A DNA stretch of 64,000 nt from Gottfriedia acidiceleris (GCF_004138285.1 NZ_SCFN01000017.1:56909-120908); one strand, 5' to 3'. Positions 55,685 through 63,933 are shown, counted from the first letter of the stretch. The notes: generated from the sequence alone by a model not told the origin. A program made the numbers and translations.

Positions 55685-55764
55685 GATTTTTTAGTAAAAA
55701 TTTTAACACTTTTATGAAATTATTAGAAGGTTAGATTAGTAGTTTTCGAGTAAAAATATGTCAA

Positions 55765-57129
55765 TTATTTAATTGCCTTTGTAATAACGTCTACAGCCTC
55801 TTTGTGGCTTTTATTTGCTAATTCATCTAATTGTTTCGCATAATCTTGATATTGTATTACCCCTTGAGATGCAAAATTAAATAAGTCCCACACATTTGGA
55901 TCATCCTTATCCCCGATTTTCACACCAATTTTTGCTTCCCAACGTGCTGGAATATAACCTGGTAAAGTCTTCATTGGATCGACCAAAGCATTATTCAAAT
56001 TATCGTAAGTATCTTGAATACCAGGGATGCTATAAATTTCCCAATACTTATCTAGTAGTTCCTTGTCAGTTGAAATTGGTAATGTTGTTAAATCTTGTCC
56101 ATTTTTAACACTCAAATTCATACGTTCCTTGAATCCTTCTTTACCAAACGACATAAATTTAGCAAAATCATATGCTTCTTTAGGATGCTTAGTATTTTTA
56201 GAAATCCCTAAAAAGTCATTAACAATAGCTGCTCTTCCGCCAGGGATTCCTATATAATCCCAATCAAAGTTTAATTTTTTCATAAAATTGGGAATATTGT
56301 ATGTACTACTATAATAAAGTGCAATTTGTCCGGATTCAAATGCTAGTCCTGCATCCTCACCGCTCAGTCCTTCCTGCTGTTCCTTTTTTAATTGTGAGTA
56401 AGCATAACCATTAGATGCTAACTCTTTCATTTTATTCATTCCATCAATCATTTCCTTTGAGTTTAAATGAAATGAACCATCTGCATAAGTATACCATCCT
56501 AACTTTGGATTTGCCGCACCAGGATACCACTCTACCGAACCTTGAGTACTATCAATACCTACTGTTTTATTTTCAAGATTTGTTGCCTTTTTTGCTATTG
56601 TTAAAAATTGATCGATCGTATATCCGCTTTTTGGAACATCTAAGTTTAAGCTATCAAGTATATTCTTATTTACAAAATACCCCATAAAAAATTGAGCAAA
56701 TGGTATTCCAAATACTTTCCCCTCGACCATTGAGGCATTTTTTACTGTATCAGTAATCTTAGAAAATTCCTCGTCCTGATTAGCGTACTTAGATACATCT
56801 AATAACCAGTTATTTGCTAAACCAGTTGGAATATTATTTTGCATGAATACATCCGGCAGTTTTCCAGCACTTGCTAATGTACCTAGGGCCTGGTTCCAAT
56901 CACCATCTAACACTTCAACTTGAATATCAACATTCTTATGCTTTTTCTCGTATGCACTAATCATCATTCGCTCCAGATTTTTTTCATTTTCTGGACCATT
57001 ATTCCAGTTCGCGTATTTAATAACAATCTTATCTTTGTTTTCTGCTGTACCTGATGTTTTTTCTTTCCCACATGCAGCTAAAGTAAAAACTAGGGTTGTA
57101 GCCATTGCAACTTTCATTAACTTGCTCAT
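55765..57129 (-). CDS. Sugar-binding lipoprotein (ABC SBP), copy 1
   Basis: The 454-residue protein has a lipobox TLAAC (Cys near 20) and a solute-binding domain like copy 2 (YANWNNGPENEKNLERMMISAYE-type start, FGIPFAQFFMGYFVNKNIL, DYIGIPGGRAAIVNDFLGI, SIPGIQDTYDNL). The two SBPs share long blocks and probably the same class of ligand with different preference. It is the first gene of the locus, under a promoter with two operators. GGAGGTAG ribosome binding site before the ATG. Confidence 0.93.
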   Translation of the reverse strand: MSKLMKVAMATTLVFTLAACGKEKTSGTAENKDKIVIKYANWNNGPENEKNLERMMISAYEKKHKNVDIQVEVLDGDWNQALGTLASAGKLPDVFMQNNIPTGLANNWLLDVSKYANQDEEFSKITDTVKNASMVEGKVFGIPFAQFFMGYFVNKNILDSLNLDVPKSGYTIDQFLTIAKKATNLENKTVGIDSTQGSVEWYPGAANPKLGWYTYADGSFHLNSKEMIDGMNKMKELASNGYAYSQLKKEQQEGLSGEDAGLAFESGQIALYYSSTYNIPNFMKKLNFDWDYIGIPGGRAAIVNDFLGISKNTKHPKEAYDFAKFMSFGKEGFKERMNLSVKNGQDLTTLPISTDKELLDKYWEIYSIPGIQDTYDNLNNALVDPMKTLPGYIPARWEAKIGVKIGDKDDPNVWDLFNFASQGVIQYQDYAKQLDELANKSHKEAVDVITKAIK

Positions 57130-57165
57130 AATTCTACCTCCTCATAAAATGAATTGTTACCTCTC

Positions 57166-57261
57166 GAAACGTTTCACTTTGTAAAAAAATATCTAATAAG
57201 TTCTTCCTCATCGAAACGTTTCTATTAATCAAATTGTACACATTTGTGTATGCGTTTTCAA
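57166..57261 (-). promoter_or_regulatory. Promoter with two LacI-type operators before SBP copy 1
   Basis: TTGAAA (57256-57261) and TACAAT (57233-57238) are spaced by 17 bases on the minus strand. GAAACGTTTC lies at 57213-57222, over the predicted start of transcription, and again at 57166-57175, 47 bases downstream. Two sites about four helical turns apart could allow looping or road-block repression. Confidence 0.82.
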
Positions 57262-57313
57262 TACTTTTTCTTAAAGAATTTAATACCTTTTTTTGTCGAG
57301 TTTTGACGATTCC

Positions 57314-57369
57314 ACTAAACTGCTATTTAGCTTAATAAAAAAAATCGACTAAATAGCCGATCAAGTTGT
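57314..57369. repeat. Dispersed intergenic repeat, copy 1
   Basis: This stretch shares most bases with 63692-63746, including AATAAAAAAA, TCGACTAA and GTTGT in the same order. In this copy GCTATTTAG and CTAAATAGC can form a stem around the A-rich middle. The two copies border the patchwork region 57.4-63.7 kb. The remainder of the 57262-57474 stretch shows no gene. Confidence 0.55.
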
Positions 57370-57474
57370 AGTCTAGTTACCTTAAACAAGATTAAGTGTC
57401 ATATGGAATGTTGGAGATAAAGAACCTCACCTTGGTTTTGAGTAAGTTTAAGTAATTGCACAAATTACTAAGCA

Positions 57475-58308
57475 TCACGTAAAGTAATTTAACAAAAACA
57501 TATAATAATCAAATGAAATCGAACTTTCATTATGATGGATGACTATATTCTTATATTTATTAATTGAGTGATCTCTTTGCCAATTCGATAATTCCGCCAA
57601 ATGTTTAAAATTCGGTCTTGTAACTGAATTAGTCAGGTAGGCAGACCGATAAGCTCCTGGCCATCTCATTTTATTTAGGGTATAAATCATTTGTTCAGCT
57701 GTCATTATTCCTAATCCATGTCCAAAATACGTACCATCACCTAGAACAACTGCATTTTCTCCTCTCCACTCTGGGGTTAGTGGATTAAATTCTGGATTAT
57801 TAAAATACACGATATCTCCAGGAAAAAAACGGTTAGAATACTGGGCATTTACTCCTAAGTCAGAATCAGTATGCCAGCCGTATAAATAGATGTTTCGAAA
57901 AATTTGATTAAATAAGTTTTCACCAATCAGATTTAGGACCGCATGGTAATAGATAATGACCATTGCCGTTGCACATTCAAACGCATAAAATGGACTATTA
58001 AAGTAAATATCATTAATCGCGTCAGAAGGTTTTACCCCTTGCCTTAATAGGAATCCTCCTGTTCTCATTAATTGCCAGTACATTGGATTACATCGCGATT
58101 TTGCAAATACTGCAAAGGTCACTCTACTTTGAAACATAGCTCTTGCACTTAAAATGATATTATTTCGCAACATATTTTCAAACTCATCAATCGATCGATA
58201 TGCATGAACCGCTGGATCTTCATTCATCTGTTGAATTTTCATTCTTATTACACTGTCAGACGCCTCCGTGTCACTTTGCTGAATGGGCATCCCTGTTAAA
58301 TGATTCAT
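57475..58308 (-). CDS. tgl: Protein-glutamine gamma-glutamyltransferase (spore coat transglutaminase)
   Basis: The 277-residue protein matches Bacillus Tgl: FNSPFYAFECATAMVIIYYHA with Glu111 and the catalytic Cys112, LYGWHTDSDLG, FFPGDIVYFNNPEFNP, WRGENAVVLGDGTYFGHGLGI with Glu184 and His197. Tgl cross-links coat proteins such as GerQ during sporulation. It is about 30 residues longer than B. subtilis Tgl (245), mostly at the N-terminus and C-terminus. It stands alone and would be expected under a mother-cell sigma factor. It is strong evidence for a spore former. Confidence 0.93.
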   Translation of the reverse strand: MNHLTGMPIQQSDTEASDSVIRMKIQQMNEDPAVHAYRSIDEFENMLRNNIILSARAMFQSRVTFAVFAKSRCNPMYWQLMRTGGFLLRQGVKPSDAINDIYFNSPFYAFECATAMVIIYYHAVLNLIGENLFNQIFRNIYLYGWHTDSDLGVNAQYSNRFFPGDIVYFNNPEFNPLTPEWRGENAVVLGDGTYFGHGLGIMTAEQMIYTLNKMRWPGAYRSAYLTNSVTRPNFKHLAELSNWQRDHSINKYKNIVIHHNESSISFDYYMFLLNYFT

Positions 58309-58485
58309 AATATACCTCTTTTCAACATCAAGTATTAATTTTCATGTATACCCATCATATTCAAACATCGCTTATAAGTGTATATTTGCCTAAGAACCTT
58401 TCCCAGTGGTTCATATTTGCTTAGCGCCAATTTAAATATGAACTTAAAAATCCAAAATAAATTTAGCCATAAAAAAACTACACGT

Positions 58486-58523
58486 CCGATTGTTAGTCGT
58501 GTCTAACAATCGGGGTGCAGTTC
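58486..58523. repeat. Hairpin resembling an insertion-sequence end
   Basis: CCGATTGTTAG and CTAACAATCGG form a perfect 11-bp inverted repeat, followed by GGGTGCAGTTCA. On the minus strand the hairpin is followed by a T run (TTTTTTTATGG), so it can terminate. The sequence type recalls IS3-group ends, but no transposase is present; a remnant is possible. Confidence 0.45.
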
Positions 58524-58573
58524 AAAATTGTGGTCTTTTTCTTTTGTTCAAAATCAACAATTTACTTTAACAG
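58524..58573. repeat. 50-bp inverted repeat, left copy
   Basis: Its reverse complement matches 61281-61330 at 46 of 50 positions by hand alignment. The pair brackets the surface-protein gene at 58656-61052. This copy abuts the IS-end-like hairpin. Confidence 0.8.
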
Positions 58574-58618
58574 AGCCTAGTAAATAAGTAAAACACTGTC
58601 AATGCCGCCATCGCATGA

Positions 58619-58658
58619 AAAAAGAGCCTAAAAAGATAATCTTAGGCTCTTTTTTTTA
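58619..58658 (-). terminator. Terminator of the Ig-repeat protein gene
   Basis: AGAGCCTAA / TTAGGCTCT stem with T tracts on both strands at the stop codon of the 58656-61052 gene. Confidence 0.85.
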
Positions 58659-61052
58659 TTTTTGAACAGTCGTGTGAACTGTATAGCTCGTGATGCCAGA
58701 ACGGTTGCGAGCATTGATACTTAATTTTGTTCCAAGTTTTTGTTTTGGAATTTTGACCGAGTATGTTCCTTTACTAGATGTGACGGCTGACCCAATCAAT
58801 TTCGAACCAGATTTCACATAAACCGTTGTAGTTGGTTCGGATTTACCTGTTATAGTAGTTGAATTGATGCTAACTTTGTTAACTGTTGGTGTCTTAGGGG
58901 CAGTAACTACCTTGACTGTCGTGCTTTTACTGGTATTTTTTGAAGCATCCGTTGCAGTAATGGATAAAGTTGTCCCAGACAACTGTTTTAAAATCGCTAT
59001 GCTAAAAGCACCTGTGCTAGTTGCTTTACCAGTTTTCAGTACTATTGTTCCTTTTTTAATCGTAATCATTGCATTTGCTTCCGATTTACCTGAAACAGTC
59101 GTTGAAATATTGCTGATACGATTTACTGACGGTGCATTAGGAGCAATTGTATCTTTAATTTTTGATACCGTGACTTTACTTCGATTTCCAACTAAATCCG
59201 TTGCCGTTGATTGAATTGTTTTATTTTGAGCAACGTTTTTTAATGTTACTGTAAATTGACCATATTTATTTGCCTTCGTTGTAACTGTATTTCCAGTAGT
59301 TAGTTGACTAGTCAACGGAACAGCAGTTGACATTGTACTTGCAGTTTTTGCACTAACCATCGAATCGATCGAAAGTGCAGACGAACGAGAAGCTGTAATT
59401 GGGCTTAACAAATTAGTCGACAGATTGATTGTCGCATTTGGTTCGGCTGTTCCTTTTACAACGTTAGTAGCATTATCAATGCTCATGATCACAGGTGGCT
59501 TTGGTGCAACAGTATCACGAAGAACATTTTCAACCACAGTGTCCGTTCCAGGTGGCGCTTCCGCTGGGAACAAATCTTCTAAGAAATACATAAAATGAAC
59601 CGTTGTATTCGCTCTTAATGGAGTTGTTAATGGAACAGTAAATGTTCCGTCCGGTTTTGTCATGACTTCGTACGGATAATTTGCTGCATTAATCGATAAT
59701 TTGATGTTTGGTGGTGCAGTGCCTGTGATGGTCAAGGATGAATCGTATAATGAGTTCACTTTAATGCGCGATTCTGGCTCAGGTACAACATTTACCGATA
59801 AATAATCGACTAACCCTTGATAGGTTGCTTTGATAATCGTGCTCCCTGCTTTATTCGCAATGAGTTTATGAGATGCATCGATTGAAACAATTGATGAATC
59901 AATCGGTGTTAGGGTAATTTCGTTTGGATCAAGAAATGAAAGTTCATTCTTCTCATTTACATATTGCAAACCATAATAGGTTGATTGATTTTCTTTTAAT
60001 TGGATATATGGATCTTTAAACTCAATCCGTTTTGTTGCAGGTTGAATCATTGGATAACCTTGTACTTCAATGAATTCAGGGTCTTCGTAGTTTGTATCAT
60101 TTGTATTTTTGGTGTAAGCGATTTTATCCATGTTTTGAGAAAATACAACTTGATCGATATCACTACCTACTGTGCGTAAATAAGCACCAGTTGTTGCATT
60201 GAAAAATTTGATTTTATGAATATAATGAAAAATCAATTCATTGTTTTTCCCGTAACTAATCGTACGAGAGGTTGTTTTATTTGTTTTGGATGATTCATTG
60301 ATATAGACATTAAAAACAGTAGAAGATTTTTCAAAATTTTGGTGCACATTGTATTGCACGAATGGGTTTGCGATTCCTGAATCATTTGTCAAAGATAGCG
60401 TGTTTCCGTCTGGGCTAAATATCATTTGACGAATTGGATAATAGCGTGTCGTTTTAAATGGATTTTCAATTGTTTTGATGACTTTTTTTGTTTCGTAATT
60501 GATAATTTCAATAGTTGAATCATCTGTGACTGCAACAATTGGTTCGGTTGGATGAATACTAACACGTAATCCATATTTGTAATCGAATGTTTTTTCAAAC
60601 AAGACTGATTTTGTTGTATCATCATAGATGGTTAGTCCATAGGTCCCATCTGATAATTCATGAGTGATGCCCATAATGCGCTCGTCGGACCCTTTAAATG
60701 AAAGTTGCGCGATGTGATAAGGTAAGGTGAATAGTTCATCCCCTGTCGTCACATTAAAGAACGTCAAATTTTCACCTTCATTAGAATACAAGTAAGAACC
60801 ATTTGGACTAAAGTTAAGATAGCGAACAGGAACATGGTTTAGTAATGCACCTGTTTCTGTATCGTACATCCCAAAATTCACGAAAACACGTTTTCCGTCT
60901 GGTGAAAGGATTGGGGTGTTACCGGGACTCGCAAATATCAAGGAAGAGTTCGGTTCGGTCGCAGCTAAGACTACTTTCTGTTGAGAAAGTGATGTAATCG
61001 TACCAAAAAATAGCAGTATACATAGTAAGGATAAGCTCGTTTTTTTTATCAT
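58656..61052 (-). CDS. Secreted beta-propeller and bacterial Ig-repeat surface protein
   Basis: The 798-residue protein has a signal peptide (SLSLLCILLFFGTITSLS). Residues about 40-340 look like a WD40/quinoprotein-type propeller (ILSPDGKRVFVNFG, NFSPNGSYLYSNEG, IFSPDGNTLSLTND). Around 350-425 is a Big_2-like Ig domain (VSIDASHKLIANKAGSTIIKA). From about 430 four or five Ig-like repeats follow, the last three with the pattern TVSGKSEANAMITI / TITGKSEPTTTVYV. No sortase motif or lipobox is visible. It is likely a secreted adhesive or wall-binding protein; partner unknown. Confidence 0.8.
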   Translation of the reverse strand: MIKKTSLSLLCILLFFGTITSLSQQKVVLAATEPNSSLIFASPGNTPILSPDGKRVFVNFGMYDTETGALLNHVPVRYLNFSPNGSYLYSNEGENLTFFNVTTGDELFTLPYHIAQLSFKGSDERIMGITHELSDGTYGLTIYDDTTKSVLFEKTFDYKYGLRVSIHPTEPIVAVTDDSTIEIINYETKKVIKTIENPFKTTRYYPIRQMIFSPDGNTLSLTNDSGIANPFVQYNVHQNFEKSSTVFNVYINESSKTNKTTSRTISYGKNNELIFHYIHKIKFFNATTGAYLRTVGSDIDQVVFSQNMDKIAYTKNTNDTNYEDPEFIEVQGYPMIQPATKRIEFKDPYIQLKENQSTYYGLQYVNEKNELSFLDPNEITLTPIDSSIVSIDASHKLIANKAGSTIIKATYQGLVDYLSVNVVPEPESRIKVNSLYDSSLTITGTAPPNIKLSINAANYPYEVMTKPDGTFTVPLTTPLRANTTVHFMYFLEDLFPAEAPPGTDTVVENVLRDTVAPKPPVIMSIDNATNVVKGTAEPNATINLSTNLLSPITASRSSALSIDSMVSAKTASTMSTAVPLTSQLTTGNTVTTKANKYGQFTVTLKNVAQNKTIQSTATDLVGNRSKVTVSKIKDTIAPNAPSVNRISNISTTVSGKSEANAMITIKKGTIVLKTGKATSTGAFSIAILKQLSGTTLSITATDASKNTSKSTTVKVVTAPKTPTVNKVSINSTTITGKSEPTTTVYVKSGSKLIGSAVTSSKGTYSVKIPKQKLGTKLSINARNRSGITSYTVHTTVQK

Positions 61053-61280
61053 ATATTCCTCCTGAATGAATAGTCACTTCTCGATTATATAGTGTGGAAG
61101 ATAAGAAAGATATAAGAATATTTGTAATAGATAGGTAAGTTAAAAAGTGTTGATATTCTTATTCTAGGTAAGTGGTTCAATTATAATAGACACAACATTT
61201 CATTCGTTCGGAAAACCGAACGTACTTATTCCGAAAAAGAGAGGGAATAACTAAATACTCAATCGTTTTTTTTATTGGCA

Positions 61281-61330
61281 CTGTTAAAATAAATTGTTGA
61301 TTTTTATCAAAAGAAAAAGACCATAATTTT
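61281..61330. repeat. 50-bp inverted repeat, right copy
   Basis: Starts CTGTTAAAATAAATTGTTGA and matches the reverse complement of 58524-58573 with four mismatches. In this copy the outer part is completed into a full hairpin with GTGGTCTTT. In the 61053-61453 gap the rest is promoter-like AT-rich DNA and a palindrome AACGCATGCGTT near 61358. Confidence 0.8.
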
Positions 61331-61346
61331 GTGGTCTTTGTTTTTC
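61316..61346. terminator. Hairpin at the right repeat
   Basis: AAAGACCA / TGGTCTTT with a 8-nt loop, followed by GTTTTTCC on the plus strand and TTTTTCTTTT on the minus strand. Confidence 0.55.
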
Positions 61347-61453
61347 CTTATGTAACAAACGCATGCGTTAGCCATCCATAAATACTCAGATTCACAACAG
61401 TGAATGGAAGTTTATATCGTACACCCATGGTAGTTGCATAAGACTGTATAAAT

Positions 61454-61672
61454 TTATTTCATTTCTTTTCTAAAGACACTTAACTGACCACCAGATATCT
61501 GGACCCACTTCCAATTATTCAGTACAACATCAACAGGAACACACTGATATGGATTAAACATCGTTTGCCCTTGTTTATTAAATACTAATCCATTACTTAA
61601 TAAAAAGCATGAATGGAGTGTATTTTGATCTTTTTTCCATTGTTTTCGCCTCTTCCGCCAACAAGTCTTCAT
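61454..61672 (-). CDS. Hypothetical 72-residue protein, possibly a gene fragment
   Basis: The frame encodes a basic N-terminus (KTCWRKRRKQWKK) and then protein-like sequence with aromatic and beta-prone stretches (NGLVFNKQGQTMFNPYQ, NNWKWVQISGGQLSVF). No Shine-Dalgarno stands before the ATG. The protein-like C-terminal part and poor start suggest a remnant of a longer gene. No family recognised. Confidence 0.35.
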   Translation of the reverse strand: MKTCWRKRRKQWKKDQNTLHSCFLLSNGLVFNKQGQTMFNPYQCVPVDVVLNNWKWVQISGGQLSVFRKEMK

Positions 61673-61923
61673 GGAGAGTTTACACGAGTGGGGGCTGACA
61701 AAGTCTAATCGCTATGAAAACGGAATATATTGACTCCATAAGTGGCAAAAGTCAATGTTTGAAAGAAAGGGGGAAAACGGCTTCCGGTTTACACGGCTTA
61801 AAGCCTCTTAAAAAAATCCGCATAAGGAGATGATGAGGTTGAAACCAGTACCATAAGATCCCATCGGTGGTAATGAGGACATCATCATCAAATGGATGAA
61901 AATAAAAATGGAGAGTGTATCAT

Positions 61924-62580
61924 ATGCCTAAAGGATATATGCGGTATTTAGCAATTTGTGCTATGATGGGCGGCGTTTTTGAAATCTTATCGCAAATCGG
62001 GTTTGATATCTGGGGGTATGGTTCGGAGAAGGACATGGTATTTGTCATGGTCATCAATTTGGTTCAAACAACGGGAGACCTATTGATTCTTTTGAGTTTG
62101 GTTAGTCTTTTTCTCTATAGCTACAAGAAAAAACCAGGTAAGATAGTCGCCATTGGTTATGTGGTTTTCTTTATCGGACTTTCCATCAACCTGAGCAATC
62201 ATTTGGGCGAAGCTTTTAACACTATCTCTTATTTGAATTTCCTTCACTCTTATCCGATTGAAGGGGGAGGAGAAGGTGTCTCGACCATTTCCGCACCTTT
62301 GGTGGAGTTAACTGGTCTTGACCGCTATTGGAAGATTCCTTACCATGCGGTGGAATCACTTTCGTTTCTTATTCCGTACGTCACTTTCTTTTATGTTGGC
62401 GTGAGTAGTTTCATCCAGCGAACGCTCCCTCGGCTATGTGCGATTTTTCTAATCGTCTTTTCACTTTGCGTGTTTAGCCCCATATCACACCAATTTAAAT
62501 ATTTCATTTGGGGATTTGCCTTCATATTGATTGGAAGGGCCGTCTATCGGGAAGATGTGGCAGCATCACTCGTTCCGTAA
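61924..62580 (+). CDS. Uncharacterised membrane protein with six or more helices
   Basis: From the ATG at 61924 (GGAGAG 8 nt upstream) the gene encodes about 218 residues with six to seven hydrophobic segments and short loops. A conserved-looking loop GEAFNTISYLNFLHSYPIEGGGEGVS lies in the middle. I do not recognise a family. Base composition is richer in G+C than the AT-rich genes to the left, which together with the nearby broken gene and repeats hints at acquired DNA. Confidence 0.72.
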   Translation: MPKGYMRYLAICAMMGGVFEILSQIGFDIWGYGSEKDMVFVMVINLVQTTGDLLILLSLVSLFLYSYKKKPGKIVAIGYVVFFIGLSINLSNHLGEAFNTISYLNFLHSYPIEGGGEGVSTISAPLVELTGLDRYWKIPYHAVESLSFLIPYVTFFYVGVSSFIQRTLPRLCAIFLIVFSLCVFSPISHQFKYFIWGFAFILIGRAVYREDVAASLVP

Positions 62581-62627
62581 GTTTTCTGTTGTCCCTACTA
62601 TTTCATTTACAGGAAGTGGTGAAATGG

Positions 62628-63029
62628 ATGGATTTTTCTTTTTTAGAAAAAATCAACAACAACGGGAGCTATCTCACGACCAAAAAACGACTCGAAGCGA
62701 TTTTTGAGGATGCTAATCAGATGAAAGTTTGGTTTACATGGTATCCTCGTCATAGAAGATTTTAGCCTGAACCACCGATCATCAAAGGGAATCGAGTGGT
62801 GGCTACTGTGTTTTATAATAGGGATCGGGTGGTTTATATGAGTTTATACCCTCTATCCAAGGAAGAGAATTTGGAAAAGGCCGTTGAAGATTTTAATAAC
62901 GTCGTCGCACTCGAGATAAAACAATGGATAGACGAACAAATCAAAAAACCGGATACAGCCCTTGTTAGCAATGAAAGATTGGTCGTGGAATGGAATGGTC
63001 ACAAAAATATCTTTCATAAGGTAAGTTAG
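62628..63029 (+). pseudogene. Small cytosolic protein gene interrupted by an in-frame TAG
   Basis: An ATG at 62628 starts a frame with DFSFLEKINNNGSYLTTKKRLEAIFEDA that is stopped by TAG at 62763-62765. The same frame continues open at once through VVATVFYNRDRVVYMSLYPL to a stop at 63029, and both halves look like one protein of about 133 residues. The simplest reading is a nonsense mutation or one-base sequencing error. No family recognised. It follows the membrane protein gene after 47 bases, so they may be one unit. Confidence 0.6.
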
Positions 63030-63057
63030 GAGTCCTTCCATATAAAAGAGTAGAATA

Positions 63058-63086
63058 CCTATCCATTATAAGGGATAGGCTTTTTC
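63058..63086 (+). terminator. Terminator after the broken gene
   Basis: CCTATCC / GGATAGG stem followed by CTTTTTCT on the plus strand, 29 bases after the last stop. Confidence 0.78.
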
Positions 63087-63184
63087 TCGTGTCTACTATA
63101 AGCGGATAATATCATTTTTGTCGGTCTTTAGTATTTCCACAAAATGTCATAATCACTATCGCATGCTTTAGTTGAATAAGGTGC

Positions 63185-63625
63185 CTAAAGTTTTTCGATT
63201 GAAAAAACCAAATCATCAAAATTCGTTTCAAAACCAAAGTCATTACAGTTATAAATAAAATTACCTTCTTTCTCTTCAACAATCATCCCCGATGAGTATG
63301 ACTGCGACTGCCTTCCATCGCCTTTATCCCAGATATTATATAAACTTAGATATCCATTTTTCGAATGACATTTGCAAATAATCTCCTTAGGAGAAGTGTC
63401 TTCCCATAAATTAATACTCGGATAGATTTCTTCACTAAGTGCTGGTATTTCAATACCCACATCTGTTTTTAGCCATATTCCTTGCCTATGGAATGAACCT
63501 TTATTAATAAATTTAATCTTTATTAATTGTTGATCTTTTATTGGCTGTACTTCCCACTTAATAACGTTGTTCATTCCCTTTTCAGAAAATGACTTACTAT
63601 AAATTCGCGCAATCCCAGTGTCCAT
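63185..63625 (-). CDS. Hypothetical protein of 146 residues
   Basis: A beta-rich, cytosolic-looking protein (no signal peptide or membrane helix) with motifs such as NVIKWEVQPIKDQQLIKIKFINKG and YSSGMIVEEKEGNFIYNCNDFGFE. Start ATG at 63625 with GGAGAAGA upstream on the minus strand. I do not recognise the family. Confidence 0.6.
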   Translation of the reverse strand: MDTGIARIYSKSFSEKGMNNVIKWEVQPIKDQQLIKIKFINKGSFHRQGIWLKTDVGIEIPALSEEIYPSINLWEDTSPKEIICKCHSKNGYLSLYNIWDKGDGRQSQSYSSGMIVEEKEGNFIYNCNDFGFETNFDDLVFSIEKL

Positions 63626-63691
63626 TTCTCTTCTCCAATCCGAGTATGTTTATATGTATTTTACACTATAAATTTACAATTTCCTTATTCA

Positions 63692-63746
63692 ACTATACTG
63701 CCATTTTGTTGAATAAAAAAATCGACTAAACAGCCAATCTTGTTGT
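63692..63746. repeat. Dispersed intergenic repeat, copy 2
   Basis: Second copy of the element at 57314-57369, with ACTGCCATTTTGTTG, AATAAAAAAA, TCGACTAA and GTTGT. The stem present in copy 1 is only partly kept here. Confidence 0.55.
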
Positions 63747-63891
63747 TCAACTAATGCATGCCTTAGTTCAGCGTGAAATCAGTACATTTATTCTTAAACT
63801 AAAAGTTTTTAACTGATGAATCTTTCTATTTCGAATGATTATCAAAATTATTCGAACCATTCGAAATTAGTCACAAAAAATTCACATTTAT

Positions 63892-63933
63892 TTGTGATAC
63901 ATTTCACAAAATACACTCTTTTCGTTATATAAT
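63892..63933 (+). promoter_or_regulatory. Promoter with an Fnr- or Rex-like palindrome
   Basis: TTGTGATACATTTCACAA (63892-63909) fits the Fnr box TGTGA-N6-TCACA and also the Rex box TTGTGAW-N4-WTCACAA. A perfect TATAAT lies at 63928-63933. With transcription starting near 63941, the palindrome is centred about 40 bases upstream, the usual place for an Fnr-type activator. Upstream, three TTCGAA hexamers occur within about 45 bases (63830-63866). Confidence 0.6.

Noticed and set aside
62763..62765. TAG read-through as pyrrolysine or a programmed event
   Set aside because: No pyrrolysine genes or stimulatory structure seen; nonsense mutation or sequencing error is simpler.
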